Counted from the first letter of the stretch, positions 7,439 through 15,071 are shown. The stretch: DNA of 22,731 nt from Bacteroidota bacterium (GCA_021824855.1 JAKAJX010000001.1:1-22731), one strand, 5' to 3'. A program made the numbers and translations. Notes: a model not told the origin generated them from the sequence alone.

Positions 7439-8356
7439 CCGTTTTACTTTTATAATATCATCATCTTCTAAACGCAAACTTTTACTTAAATCGCCTTTTA
7501 ATAAAAAATCGTATAAATCAAAATTGGCCATTACTTTTCCGTTGCGTATTAATTCAATATCTCTGTAAGATCCAATGGCATTAGGCCCTCCGGCAACATA
7601 CAACGCATTTACCAAAGAGGCTAAAGAAGGCAAACTATACGTGCCGGGTTTAGCAATTTCGCCAATCATTGTAATTCTAATGGTGCGTATTTGTCCTAAG
7701 GTAATTTGTACCGAAGTTTTACCGCTGGCAATTTGCGGATAAATGGCAACTAATTTTGATTTGATTTTTTGTGTGGCATCATCAAAATTTAATCCGCTTA
7801 TTTTTATCGGACCTAAATTAGGAATACGAATGATGCCTTCGGGATTTACCTGCAATTTAAAAGCAGCATCGGAATAGCCGAATAAATCGATATTAATTTT
7901 ATCGCCCGTTCCAATTACATAATTTTTGGGTGTAGGTATTTGTAAATTAGGCTCGAAAGTTAAGTTATCGGTAGAAAATAATTCTGAGCCAAAAATAGTT
8001 AATGCATTGGCTGTATAAATAGTAGCAGGTTTAGCATTGCGACTTACTACTTTATTACGCAAATCGTTACTGTCTGCAATGTTTTTACCCGAAGCGTTAA
8101 ATCCGCCCGCATTAGATGCTGCTATTCTTTGCTTCAATTTTTGAATTTGTTCTTCACTTAAACCCTTTTCTCTTGCCTTTGCTTCTAATTCTGCTGAACT
8201 TAATCCCGAACTATTAGCCAATCCAAGATATTGCATTAATTGTGCATCGGATACTTGATCAACATTAATATTGGTAGGTAAAGATTGACCATCAGAATGC
8301 ATGGCAATAAGCAATACTGCCACAATACAAAAAAGTGTATTAATAATTTTTTTCAT
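7436..8356 (-). CDS. Polysaccharide biosynthesis/export (Wza-like, SLBB) protein, N-terminal part
   Basis: The 306-residue product starts with a signal peptide (MKKIINTLFCIVAVLLIAMH, cleavage probably near SDGQS). A helical spacer of about 100 residues includes ELEAKAREKGLSEEQIQKLK. The polysaccharide export domain follows (PTPKNYVIGTGDKINIDLFG at about 139, then IRIPNLGPIKISGL) and then a first SLBB domain (RITMIGEIAKPGTYSLPSLA, about 230 onward). It ends abruptly at LEDDDIIKVKR with a TAG in the middle of the second SLBB domain's lead-in. The full-length protein would form the periplasmic/outer-membrane channel that works with the Wzz-type protein. It is the first gene of the leftward operon, about 190 nt from a candidate promoter at 8556-8563. 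The truncated piece keeps a complete export domain and one SLBB domain, so some function as a short Wza cannot be excluded. Confidence 0.87.
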   Translation of the reverse strand: MKKIINTLFCIVAVLLIAMHSDGQSLPTNINVDQVSDAQLMQYLGLANSSGLSSAELEAKAREKGLSEEQIQKLKQRIAASNAGGFNASGKNIADSNDLRNKVVSRNAKPATIYTANALTIFGSELFSTDNLTFEPNLQIPTPKNYVIGTGDKINIDLFGYSDAAFKLQVNPEGIIRIPNLGPIKISGLNFDDATQKIKSKLVAIYPQIASGKTSVQITLGQIRTIRITMIGEIAKPGTYSLPSLASLVNALYVAGGPNAIGSYRDIELIRNGKVMANFDLYDFLLKGDLSKSLRLEDDDIIKVKR

Positions 8357-8555
8357 GAACGCTTTTTAGAATAAAAATTTTAAAAGTAGTACAACTATGC
8401 AATGTGCTACCGGCAGCATCTACAAATCTATTATCGGGAAAAAAGAAAATAAGCAACGAGGTATTCTTCATTTCTATTAAAAACCTTACCCAATAAGGTT
8501 AGTATTATTTACGGCTTCGCCACCCTCAGTTACAGCGAACCAAATTACCTATGCA

Positions 8556-8563
8556 CAAATATA
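8556..8563 (-). promoter_or_regulatory. Candidate -7 box for the polysaccharide operon
   Basis: The minus strand reads TATATTTG, a full match to the Bacteroidota TAnnTTTG -7 consensus. It would give a leader of about 190 nt. No TTG -33 box is seen at the expected distance, so this is tentative. Confidence 0.35.
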
Positions 8564-8793
8564 GTACACTTATAATAAGCTGTAAATGAATACTTAAAGA
8601 TATAATGATTCTTTTATCGGGGGAGGCGGCAAAAATAGGGGAACAGATAATAACAAAAAAAATTATTTGAGATATTTATATCATCTCCAAGATGTAAAAA
8701 AAATTCAGAGGTTACTTTAACAAAGTGGGTAAAATAATCTTCCATGGCATTTGCCAAGCATTTAAAGCAGGTCTTTTTTATTGCTTAATTTCT

Positions 8794-8801
8794 TACCTTC
8801 G
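8794..8801 (+). promoter_or_regulatory. Candidate -7 box for ileS
   Basis: TACCTTCG matches TAnnTTTG at seven of eight positions and lies 43 nt before the ileS ATG. The same TAnnTTCG form recurs before the rhodanese and thioredoxin genes. No clear -33 TTG is seen. Confidence 0.4.
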
Positions 8802-8844
8802 CCCACTTTAAAATCAATCTGTGTAAGATTGGCAAGAAGTTGAT

Positions 8845-11800
8845 ATGCGTAAACAATACAGAGAGTTTTCGGGTTTGCATTTACCCTCTATTGAAAAGGA
8901 AATATTAAATAAATGGCAAGAAAGTAATGCCTTTGAAAAAAGTGTGCAATTACGTGAAGGCAAAATACCATTTGTGTTTTACGAGGGTCCGCCCAGTGCC
9001 AATGGCATGCCCGGTATTCACCATGTTATTTCACGAACATTAAAAGATTTAATTTGCAGGTATAAAACCATGCAAGGTTTTCAGGTAAACCGCAAAGGCG
9101 GATGGGATACCCACGGATTACCGGTTGAATTGGGTGTTGAAAAAGAATTGGGTATTACAAAAGAAGATATTGGTAAAAAAATTTCGGTTGAAACCTATAA
9201 CCAACAATGCCGCGAAGCAGTATTACGCTATAAAGATAAATGGGATGAGCTTACTACTAAAATGGGATATTGGGTTGATTTAAACGATCCTTATATCACG
9301 TTTCAAAATAATTATATTGAAAGCTTGTGGTGGCTGTTAAAAAAATTATACAACAGAGGTTTACTTTACGAAAGTGTAAGTATTCAGCCCTATTCGCCTG
9401 CTGCAGGAACCGGCTTAAGCTCGCATGAATTAAACCAACCCGGCACTTATAAAGAAGTAAAAGATACCAGTTGTGTGGCAATGTTTAGAGCTGTTCAGGA
9501 TGAAAAAAGTCAATTTTTGCATGATGCCGTAAATGGTGATGAAGTTTTCTTTTTAGCATGGACAACCACTCCATGGACATTACCTTCTAATCTCGGATTA
9601 ACCGTTGGAGAAAAAATTGATTATGTATTGGTAAAAACTTTTAATCCGTACACGCATTTGCCAATTAATATTGTTCTCGCTAAAGCTTTATTACACAAAT
9701 ATTTTAAAGAAGAAGGCGAAAATGGCCATTTCGAAAACTATTCAGCCGATACCAAAATTCTGCCATGGAAAATCATGGCCGAATGTAAAGGTTACGAATT
9801 AGAAGGCTGTGGCTACGAGCAGTTAATGCCTTACGATGCCAATAAAATAAATAATCCTAACTCATTTAAATTATTGTTGGGAGATTTTGTAACCACCGAA
9901 GATGGTACCGGCATTGTTCACACCGCTCCTGCTTTTGGAGCAGATGATTATAGAGTAGGCAGAAAATATAATATAGGTATTTTAACTATGGTTGACAGGC
10001 AAGGTAAATTTGTAGAGGGTTTGGGAGAATTTAGCAATCGCTATGTAAAAAATTATACCGATGAAAAAGATTATGTAGATGTAAATATTGATATCTGCGT
10101 AAAATTAAAAAAAGAAAACAGAGCTTTTAAAGTAGAAAAATACGAACACAGTTATCCGCATTGCTGGCGAACCGATAAACCCATATTGTACTATCCTTTA
10201 GATGCTTGGTTTATTAAAACCACCGATTTGAGAGATAGAATGGTAGAGCTTAATAAAACCATTCAATGGAAACCGAAGAGTACCGGTGAAGGACGATTTG
10301 GTAACTGGTTAGAGAATATGGTAGATTGGAATTTAAGTCGCAGCCGATACTGGGGCACCGCCTTACCTATATGGAGAACAGAAGATGGCAGCGAAGAAAT
10401 TTGTATCGGTTCAATAGAAGAATTAACCAACGAATTTCAAAAAGCCGTTGCAGCAGGATTGAATACAAATTCGGCTTTTACTATTAAAGATTCAAAATTA
10501 GATATAGACTTACACAAACCTTTTGTAGATGCTATTGAATTGGTAAGTGCATCTGGAAAATTAATGAAACGTGTGCCAGATTTAGTAGATGTTTGGTTCG
10601 ATAGTGGTGCCATGCCTTATGCACAATGGCATTTTCCGTTCGAGAATAAAGAAATATTTGCCAAAAATTATCCGGCCGATTTTATTGCCGAAGGAGTTGA
10701 TCAAACACGTGGATGGTTTTATACACTCCACGCAATTGGCTCACTGATAAAAGAAGATATTCAGCAAGAATTAAAAGAAGCAGGTTTCGAAGCAACTGAT
10801 GAAAAATATCCGGGACTTGCCTATAAAACAGTTGTATCGAATGGTTTGGTATTAGATAAGAATGGCAACAAAATGAGTAAGCGTTTGGGCAATGTGGTAA
10901 ATCCTTTCGAAACAATTGAAACATTTGGTGCCGATGCTACAAGATGGTATTTAATTACCAACGCATCGCCATGGGATAATTTAAAATTCGATTTAGAAGG
11001 AATTAAAGAAGTGCAACGGAAATTTTTTGGCACACTGTATAACACGTATCAATTCTTTGCATTATATGCCAATGTTGACGGTTTTGCATTTGAACAAGCA
11101 GCCATTCCATTACAAGAAAGACCGGAAATTGACAGATGGATTTTATCATCGCTCAATACACTCATTAAAAAAGTTACCGAAGCATTCAATGAATATGAGC
11201 CCACCATTGCGGGCAGATTAATTGAATCGTTTTTAGATGAACACTTGAGCAATTGGTATGTACGCCTTTGTCGTAGAAGATTTTGGAAAGGAGAATATGA
11301 AACCGATAAAATTTCGGCTTACCAAACTTTATATGAATGTTTAGAAACTTTGGTGAAGCTAATGGCACCCATTTCGCCGTTTTTCAGTGAAGCTGTTTTT
11401 GGCAATTTAGAAGCAGTAACCAACCGAAATAAAGTAGATTCGGTGCATCATGCAGATTTTCCAAAAGCCAATGAAGCTGCCATTGATACTGCCTTAGAAG
11501 AAAGAATGCAATTAGCACAAGATGTATGTTCTTTGGTATTATCGCTCCGCAAAAAAATTAATATTAAAGTTCGCCAGCCACTACAAAAAATATTAATACC
11601 GGTATTAACTCCGCAAATGAAAGAGCAATTAGAGAAAGTGGAGAATTTAATACAGTCTGAAGTGAATGTAAAATTGGTAGAATACATTACCGAAACACAA
11701 GGTTTTATTAAGAAAAAAATAAAAGCCAACTTTAAAACTTTAGGAGCAAAATTAGGTGCCAGTATGAAGGAGGCTGCAAATCAAATAAGCAATTTTTCGC

Positions 11801-12234
11801 AGGCACAAATAGCAGATTTAGAACAAAATGGAACTATCTTACTCAATTTATCTGCATTAAATTTTCAACTTTTGATAAGCGATGTAGAAATTGCTGCCGA
11901 GGATATTCCGGGATGGAGTGTTGCTACCAAAGGAAGTGTAACGGTTGCCTTAGATACTACCCTTACCGATGACCTTAGAAAAGAAGGAGATGCCCGAGAA
12001 TTAATTAATCGAATACAAAATATTAGAAAACAGAGCGGATTTGAGCTAACAGACCGTATATTCGTAGAATTGCTTGACAATGAAAATGTCAAGCCTTCAA
12101 TCATTCAATATAAAAACTATATTTGCGGCGAAATTTTGGCAGACGATATTCAATTTGTTTCGGAATTGCCCAATGGCACCGAAATTGAAGTAAATGATGC
12201 GTTGCTGAAAATTGCAATAAACAAAAAAGGTTAA
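8845..12234 (+). CDS. ileS: Isoleucyl-tRNA synthetase (long, type-2-like, GIHH signature)
   Basis: This cytoplasmic class I synthetase has 1129 residues and charges tRNA-Ile. The class signature region reads PSANGMPGIHHVISRTLKD, so the HIGH tetrapeptide is Gly57-Ile-His-His60 (GXHH). The KMSKS loop is KMSKR at 676-680. The CP1 editing domain carries AWTTTPWTLPSNLGL (238-252). The anticodon-binding part includes HLSNWYVRLCRRRFWKGE. The C-terminus has no CxxC zinc finger, which fits the long eukaryote-like IleRS2 class rather than IleRS1. It starts at the first ATG after the candidate promoter. The DksA-like gene follows 4 nt after the stop, so the two are probably co-transcribed. It appears to be the housekeeping IleRS; no second copy is in the window. 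Confidence 0.98.
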   Translation: MRKQYREFSGLHLPSIEKEILNKWQESNAFEKSVQLREGKIPFVFYEGPPSANGMPGIHHVISRTLKDLICRYKTMQGFQVNRKGGWDTHGLPVELGVEKELGITKEDIGKKISVETYNQQCREAVLRYKDKWDELTTKMGYWVDLNDPYITFQNNYIESLWWLLKKLYNRGLLYESVSIQPYSPAAGTGLSSHELNQPGTYKEVKDTSCVAMFRAVQDEKSQFLHDAVNGDEVFFLAWTTTPWTLPSNLGLTVGEKIDYVLVKTFNPYTHLPINIVLAKALLHKYFKEEGENGHFENYSADTKILPWKIMAECKGYELEGCGYEQLMPYDANKINNPNSFKLLLGDFVTTEDGTGIVHTAPAFGADDYRVGRKYNIGILTMVDRQGKFVEGLGEFSNRYVKNYTDEKDYVDVNIDICVKLKKENRAFKVEKYEHSYPHCWRTDKPILYYPLDAWFIKTTDLRDRMVELNKTIQWKPKSTGEGRFGNWLENMVDWNLSRSRYWGTALPIWRTEDGSEEICIGSIEELTNEFQKAVAAGLNTNSAFTIKDSKLDIDLHKPFVDAIELVSASGKLMKRVPDLVDVWFDSGAMPYAQWHFPFENKEIFAKNYPADFIAEGVDQTRGWFYTLHAIGSLIKEDIQQELKEAGFEATDEKYPGLAYKTVVSNGLVLDKNGNKMSKRLGNVVNPFETIETFGADATRWYLITNASPWDNLKFDLEGIKEVQRKFFGTLYNTYQFFALYANVDGFAFEQAAIPLQERPEIDRWILSSLNTLIKKVTEAFNEYEPTIAGRLIESFLDEHLSNWYVRLCRRRFWKGEYETDKISAYQTLYECLETLVKLMAPISPFFSEAVFGNLEAVTNRNKVDSVHHADFPKANEAAIDTALEERMQLAQDVCSLVLSLRKKINIKVRQPLQKILIPVLTPQMKEQLEKVENLIQSEVNVKLVEYITETQGFIKKKIKANFKTLGAKLGASMKEAANQISNFSQAQIADLEQNGTILLNLSALNFQLLISDVEIAAEDIPGWSVATKGSVTVALDTTLTDDLRKEGDARELINRIQNIRKQSGFELTDRIFVELLDNENVKPSIIQYKNYICGEILADDIQFVSELPNGTEIEVNDALLKIAINKKG

Positions 12235-12238
12235 GTGT

Positions 12239-13066
12239 ATGGCTACTAAAAAACCAGCATCTAAAAAAGCTCCGGCTAAAAAGCCCGTAGCTAAACCTGC
12301 TCCTAAAAAAGCAGCTCCGGCTAAAAAAGTGGTACCTGCTAAAAAAGCAGCAAAACCTGTAGCTAAACCTGCTCCTAAAAAAGCAGCTCCGGCTAAAAAA
12401 GTGGTGCCTGCTAAAAAGGCAGCAAAACCTGTAGCTAAACCTGCTCCTAAAAAAGCAGCTCCGGCTAAAAAAATTGCTAAGCCAATTGCTCATCATCCCA
12501 ATCACCCAAAAGTTGAAACTAAGAAAATTAGTACACCCGTTGCTCATAAACCCACCAAAAAAGTAGAACCACCCAAAGAAGTGAAGGTTCCTAAAACAAG
12601 TGTAAAAACTAGTGTGCCTTATAGCCCGGGATATACTCCTTTAGAAAAAAGAATTGAATCCACCAAATCAACAGAACCAATGGTAAGATATAATGATTCG
12701 GAATTAAATGAATTCAGAGAATTAATTGCTAAAAAATTAGAAGCTGCCAAAAAAGAATTAGCGTATTTACAAGGTTTAATAACACGTAAAGATGAAATGG
12801 GTGGCGATGAAAGCGAAAGCCGATACGTTACAATGGAAGATGGCGGAATGAGTATGGAACGTGAACAATTGAGCCAAATGGCCAGTCGCCAAATTACTTA
12901 TATCGATCATTTAGAAAAAGCAATCATGCGAATTGAAAATAAAACGTATGGTATTTGCAGAGTTACAGGAAGATTAATTGATAAAGCTCGTTTACGTGCC
13001 GTTCCACATGCTACATTAAGTTTAGAAGCAAAGTTGGGTTTGGTAAAACCTACAAGTGAACAATAA
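12239..13066 (+). CDS. DksA/TraR-like protein with lysine/alanine/proline-rich repeat tail
   Basis: The 275-residue protein has two parts. Residues 1-80 are almost only Ala, Lys, Pro and Val and contain two exact 24-residue repeats (18-41 and 42-65, unit AKPAPKKAAPAKKVVPAKKA plus AKPV) and a partial third. A linker rich in Lys, His and Pro runs to about 130. Residues about 155-275 are a DksA/TraR-type coiled coil (ELNEFRELIAKKLEAAKKEL) and terminal domain. The zinc-finger site is degenerate: TYGICRVTGRLI keeps one Cys (240), and the second pair is replaced by the RAVPHAT segment. DksA-family proteins act on RNA polymerase; the basic tail could bind nucleic acid like a histone H1 tail. Both roles are inferred. 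It follows ileS by 4 nt and ends at a strong terminator. Confidence 0.92.
   Translation: MATKKPASKKAPAKKPVAKPAPKKAAPAKKVVPAKKAAKPVAKPAPKKAAPAKKVVPAKKAAKPVAKPAPKKAAPAKKIAKPIAHHPNHPKVETKKISTPVAHKPTKKVEPPKEVKVPKTSVKTSVPYSPGYTPLEKRIESTKSTEPMVRYNDSELNEFRELIAKKLEAAKKELAYLQGLITRKDEMGGDESESRYVTMEDGGMSMEREQLSQMASRQITYIDHLEKAIMRIENKTYGICRVTGRLIDKARLRAVPHATLSLEAKLGLVKPTSEQ
12290..12473 (+). repeat. 72-bp tandem repeat coding the basic tail
   Basis: There are two full 72-bp units (12290-12361, 12362-12433) and a partial third to about 12473. The two full units differ at very few silent bases, such as GTACCT versus GTGCCT and AAAGCA versus AAGGCA. Such a tract can gain or lose units by slippage without leaving frame. 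Confidence 0.93.
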
Positions 13067-13096
13067 ATTACATCTTATTAGTATAAAAATAGCTTT

Positions 13097-13121
13097 AAAG
13101 CCGCCGAAAGGTGGCTTTTTT
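13097..13121 (+). terminator. Rho-independent terminator after the ileS-dksA-like operon
   Basis: AAAGCCGCC (13097-13105), tetraloop GAAA and GGTGGCTTT form a 9-bp stem with one G-T wobble, followed by a run of T to 13121. It lies 31 nt after the stop codon. Confidence 0.9.
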
Positions 13122-13166
13122 AGTATCCTATTCAACCTAAAAAAATTTACAGGTTGATGAAATAAC

Positions 13167-13200
13167 ATTGCCATTTATCTAACAATAAATGGCAATTTTT
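13167..13200. terminator. Perfect 12-bp hairpin, likely terminator between convergent genes
   Basis: ATTGCCATTTAT (13167-13178), loop CTAACA and ATAAATGGCAAT (13185-13196) pair perfectly and are followed by TTTT on the plus strand. It lies 28 nt beyond the thioredoxin stop on the minus strand, where the T-run is weaker. It may serve both directions. Confidence 0.65.
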
Positions 13201-13227
13201 CGGTGTAATAAAGCCTATAGGAAAAAA

Positions 13228-13608
13228 TTAATTATTAGGCATACTAATAGTGGCAGTTAACAAGTTTTCATCAATCAGCTTTTTAAAACTTGGCTTAGGC
13301 AAAGCACCTAACTGCATCATAGGTAATCCTTCGGTAGGAATAAATAATAAAGATGGAATACTTTGGATTTGAAAAACGGCGGCTAACTCCTGCTCTACTT
13401 CTGTATCTACTTTATAAAAAATAATTTTGTCTTTATATTCAACAGATAATTCTTCAATTACTTTAGCAACCATTCTGCAAGGAGCACACCAATCGGCATA
13501 AAAATCAATAACAACAGGAGTTGTTCCTTTAAATTTCCAATCTTTTTCTTTTGTATAATCGAAAATATTACTTTTAAATGCTTCGGTAGTTAATTGTATG
13601 GATGACAT
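13228..13608 (-). CDS. trxA: Thioredoxin
   Basis: This 126-residue single-domain thioredoxin reduces protein disulfides in the cytoplasm. The active site is DWCAPCRM with Cys41 and Cys44; Ala replaces the Gly of WCGPC, a common natural variant. The cis-Pro loop is QSIPSLLFI. It is slightly longer than Escherichia coli thioredoxin because of N-terminal residues (MSSIQLTTEAFKSNIFDYTK). There is no signal peptide. It is transcribed alone on the minus strand, facing the DksA-like gene across two hairpins. A candidate -7 box (TATTTTCG) lies directly upstream at 13621-13628. The symbol is by family, since Bacteroidota often carry several thioredoxins. Confidence 0.93.
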   Translation of the reverse strand: MSSIQLTTEAFKSNIFDYTKEKDWKFKGTTPVVIDFYADWCAPCRMVAKVIEELSVEYKDKIIFYKVDTEVEQELAAVFQIQSIPSLLFIPTEGLPMMQLGALPKPSFKKLIDENLLTATISMPNN

Positions 13609-13620
13609 AAATATTTTTTG

Positions 13621-13628
13621 CGAAAATA
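13621..13628 (-). promoter_or_regulatory. Candidate -7 box for thioredoxin
   Basis: The minus strand reads TATTTTCG, seven of eight positions of TAnnTTTG, 12 nt before the ATG. It would give a very short leader. No -33 TTG is recognised. Confidence 0.35.
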
Positions 13629-13660
13629 CACTGAGCAGTTTTATTGATGGGTGATAAGAG

Positions 13661-13825
13661 TTACCTACCGCATTTATAAAAAATCGGTAATAGCGACAAG
13701 TATTTCTGAAGGCGAGAATTGATGCTGGGGAGAATTCCGTCGAGCCCCAACTGATGCTGAGCGATGATTTGTCGCTGAAAGTTGTTCCGTCCGCCCCAAT
13801 TTTAGCAACACTTTTGTTGGGCGAA
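13661..13825. repeat. Structured intergenic element beside the PIN cassette
   Basis: No ORF is seen. Two imperfect units share TTCCGTC followed within four bases by GCCCCAA (about 13735-13750 and 13785-13799). AGCGACAA (13692-13699) pairs with TTGTCGCT (13769-13776), TGGGG (13726-13730) with CCCCA, and TACCG (13666-13670) with CGGTA (13685-13689). The element ends in TGTTGGGCGAA, one arm of the inverted repeat around the PIN operon. It could be an attC-like recombination site, a structured RNA or an amplified repeat. Confidence 0.5.
13815..13825 (+). repeat. Inverted repeat arm (TGTTGGGCGAA), 3' side of the PIN cassette
   Basis: It is a perfect 11-bp reverse complement of 15140-15150 and begins 3 nt beyond the PIN stop codon. 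Read on the minus strand, GCCCAAC fits the integron inverse-core consensus RYYYAAC. Confidence 0.7.
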
Positions 13826-13828
13826 GTA

Positions 13829-14299
13829 CTAGAATAATTCTCCTTTAAAATCTTTTAATGGAATCACCAAATCTAAAAGTTGAACAGAAAAGCTCTTAGC
13901 ATTTTGTAAAGGAGTAAATATTTGTGAGAACGATTTTTTATCTTTTGTAATATAAGCCTCAATTTTTCTATTATAAATCTGTGCAATTAATTTACAATCA
14001 TCTTTAACTACGAGCCTATCTATACCCTTTGTTTTGTCCTTATTCTCAAGCAAGATTGAATGAAATTCGCCAGAAGATTTACCATCAAGAAAATCGAATG
14101 GAATAATTTTCATTGTACGAAGTGGTAAATTAGTCGCATCGTCTTTTACACTATACTCAGAAATCACAATTGTCGATAAATACATTTCAATCTTATTTTC
14201 AAGGAAATACTGAAAATATTCAACTGTATTTTTGTGAAATTCGTCATCTCTTTTTAACAACCGTATACAGAAAGACGTGTCGAGTAGAATACTATTCAT
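13829..14299 (-). CDS. PIN-domain nuclease (VapC-like)
   Basis: The 156-residue protein has the acidic residues of a PIN ribonuclease site: Asp7 (ILLDTSFCIRLL), Glu48 (IVISEYS), Asp100/101 (VVKDDCKLIAQ) and Asp120 (YITKDKKSF). These would bind Mg2+ or Mn2+ for RNA cleavage. The ATG at 14299 is chosen over a GTG at 14308 because GGAGG lies 8 nt before it, inside the last codons of the upstream gene. The two genes overlap by 8 nt and are surely co-expressed. PIN proteins are usually toxins held by a partner, so the upstream gene is the candidate antitoxin or regulator, though at 259 residues it is far larger than a VapB. Leucine and aspartate codons (CTC, CTT, GAC) look unlike the neighbouring genes, which suggests transfer. 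Confidence 0.82.
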   Translation of the reverse strand: MNSILLDTSFCIRLLKRDDEFHKNTVEYFQYFLENKIEMYLSTIVISEYSVKDDATNLPLRTMKIIPFDFLDGKSSGEFHSILLENKDKTKGIDRLVVKDDCKLIAQIYNRKIEAYITKDKKSFSQIFTPLQNAKSFSVQLLDLVIPLKDFKGELF

Positions 14300-15071
14300 A
14301 TACACCACCTCCTCTTATTTGCTCAAGCCATTCATCCACGTTTTCAATTTTAGAAAGGTTTGGAGTTGCTTTTGCAATTAATAAATCTAGTTCTGATTTA
14401 TCAAATACTGGATTATATTCAATAAAATGTTCAAGTTTCAAGTCAAAGGGCTTACCTGTCTCAATGCTCATTTTACCTGAGGCTTTAACTCCGTAAATTT
14501 TGTAAACTCTCTTTTCGCCTTCTAATATTTGCTCTTTTGTAGCGGATATCGTTAATTTCCCGTACTCCTTGTTAATTATATGAAAGTTAGGATTTATTCC
14601 TCCTTCCTGATAAACCTCACCATACAAAGTAAAATCTGTATTTATCCAATCTGGGGCAACATTGTAATAATTGGTGTTTTTGTCGATTACTAAAGTTTTT
14701 TGATCAGATGCAGATGTGCTAAAAGTAATCTCTAAGTCCTTTTCTCTAGCTTTTCTTTGAAACTTTTCAAGTATGTCTGCTCTTCTAAAGTCAAGGAAGT
14801 CAACTGTTTTTCTATTAGCGACTTCACCTATTAGACTATTAAAAATAATCACACTAGTTATTGGTAAAGAAAACAAATGTTTTGCGGATCCTTCTTCAAT
14901 TTTATACGAAATTAAAGGTCTATCAGTTTTCTCATTGCGAGTCGGGAATAAAAAATTCTCAATATCAGTTATAACTTCTCTAATTTCAGTTATGTCCACA
15001 TCTAATGGAGTCAACTGCTTTCCATTGACTGTACCCTTAAACCTTACTTCTATTTGACCTTTTTCTTCCAT
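14292..15071 (-). CDS. Uncharacterised protein partnered with the PIN nuclease
   Basis: I do not recognise a named family. From ATG 15071 it has 259 residues (MEEKGQIEVRFKGTVNGKQL). An in-frame start at 15173 would add 34 residues that cross the inverted-repeat arm and look non-coding. It is soluble, without signal peptide or membrane segments. The first third alternates beta strands and acidic helix (LDVDITEIREVITDIENFLF, then ISYKIEEGSAKHLFSLPITS). The middle has a Lys/Arg/Glu-rich helix (FRRADILEKFQRKAREKDLE). The last third is beta-rich (FTLYGEVYQEGG, KLTISATKEQI, YGVKASGKM) and ends with LDLLIAKATPNLSKIENVDE and a Gly-rich tail. It overlaps the PIN gene by 8 nt, so it may neutralise or guide that nuclease. 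The stop is TAG. Its leader has a CCTTCT/AGAAGG hairpin at 15117-15132. Confidence 0.75.
   Translation of the reverse strand: MEEKGQIEVRFKGTVNGKQLTPLDVDITEIREVITDIENFLFPTRNEKTDRPLISYKIEEGSAKHLFSLPITSVIIFNSLIGEVANRKTVDFLDFRRADILEKFQRKAREKDLEITFSTSASDQKTLVIDKNTNYYNVAPDWINTDFTLYGEVYQEGGINPNFHIINKEYGKLTISATKEQILEGEKRVYKIYGVKASGKMSIETGKPFDLKLEHFIEYNPVFDKSELDLLIAKATPNLSKIENVDEWLEQIRGGGVYE
14308..14315 (-). promoter_or_regulatory. Shine-Dalgarno of the PIN gene inside the upstream gene
   Basis: The minus strand reads GGAGGTGG, coding Gly-Gly-Gly near the end of the 259-residue protein (RGGGVYE), and ATG follows 5 nt after it. It fixes the PIN start at 14299. Confidence 0.6.

Larger units (their letters stand above)
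8357..8844. other. Divergent intergenic region between the polysaccharide locus and ileS
   Basis: The 488 bp hold no convincing ORF on either strand. They carry a small hairpin, AACCTTA (8482-8488) with TAAGGTT (8494-8500), within the putative leader of the SLBB gene, and candidate -7 boxes for both directions (see separate entries). No tRNA, T-box or other known RNA was recognised. Confidence 0.6.

Noticed and set aside
8357..8844. T-box or other riboswitch upstream of ileS
   Set aside because: No T-box motif, specifier loop or terminator hairpin is seen, and T-boxes are not expected in Bacteroidota.
12101..12547. 148-codon minus-strand ORF rich in Ser, Phe, Arg and Cys
   Set aside because: It is the complement of the Ala/Lys/Pro repeat coding sequence; its repeats are a shadow of the 72-bp units and it overlaps ileS.
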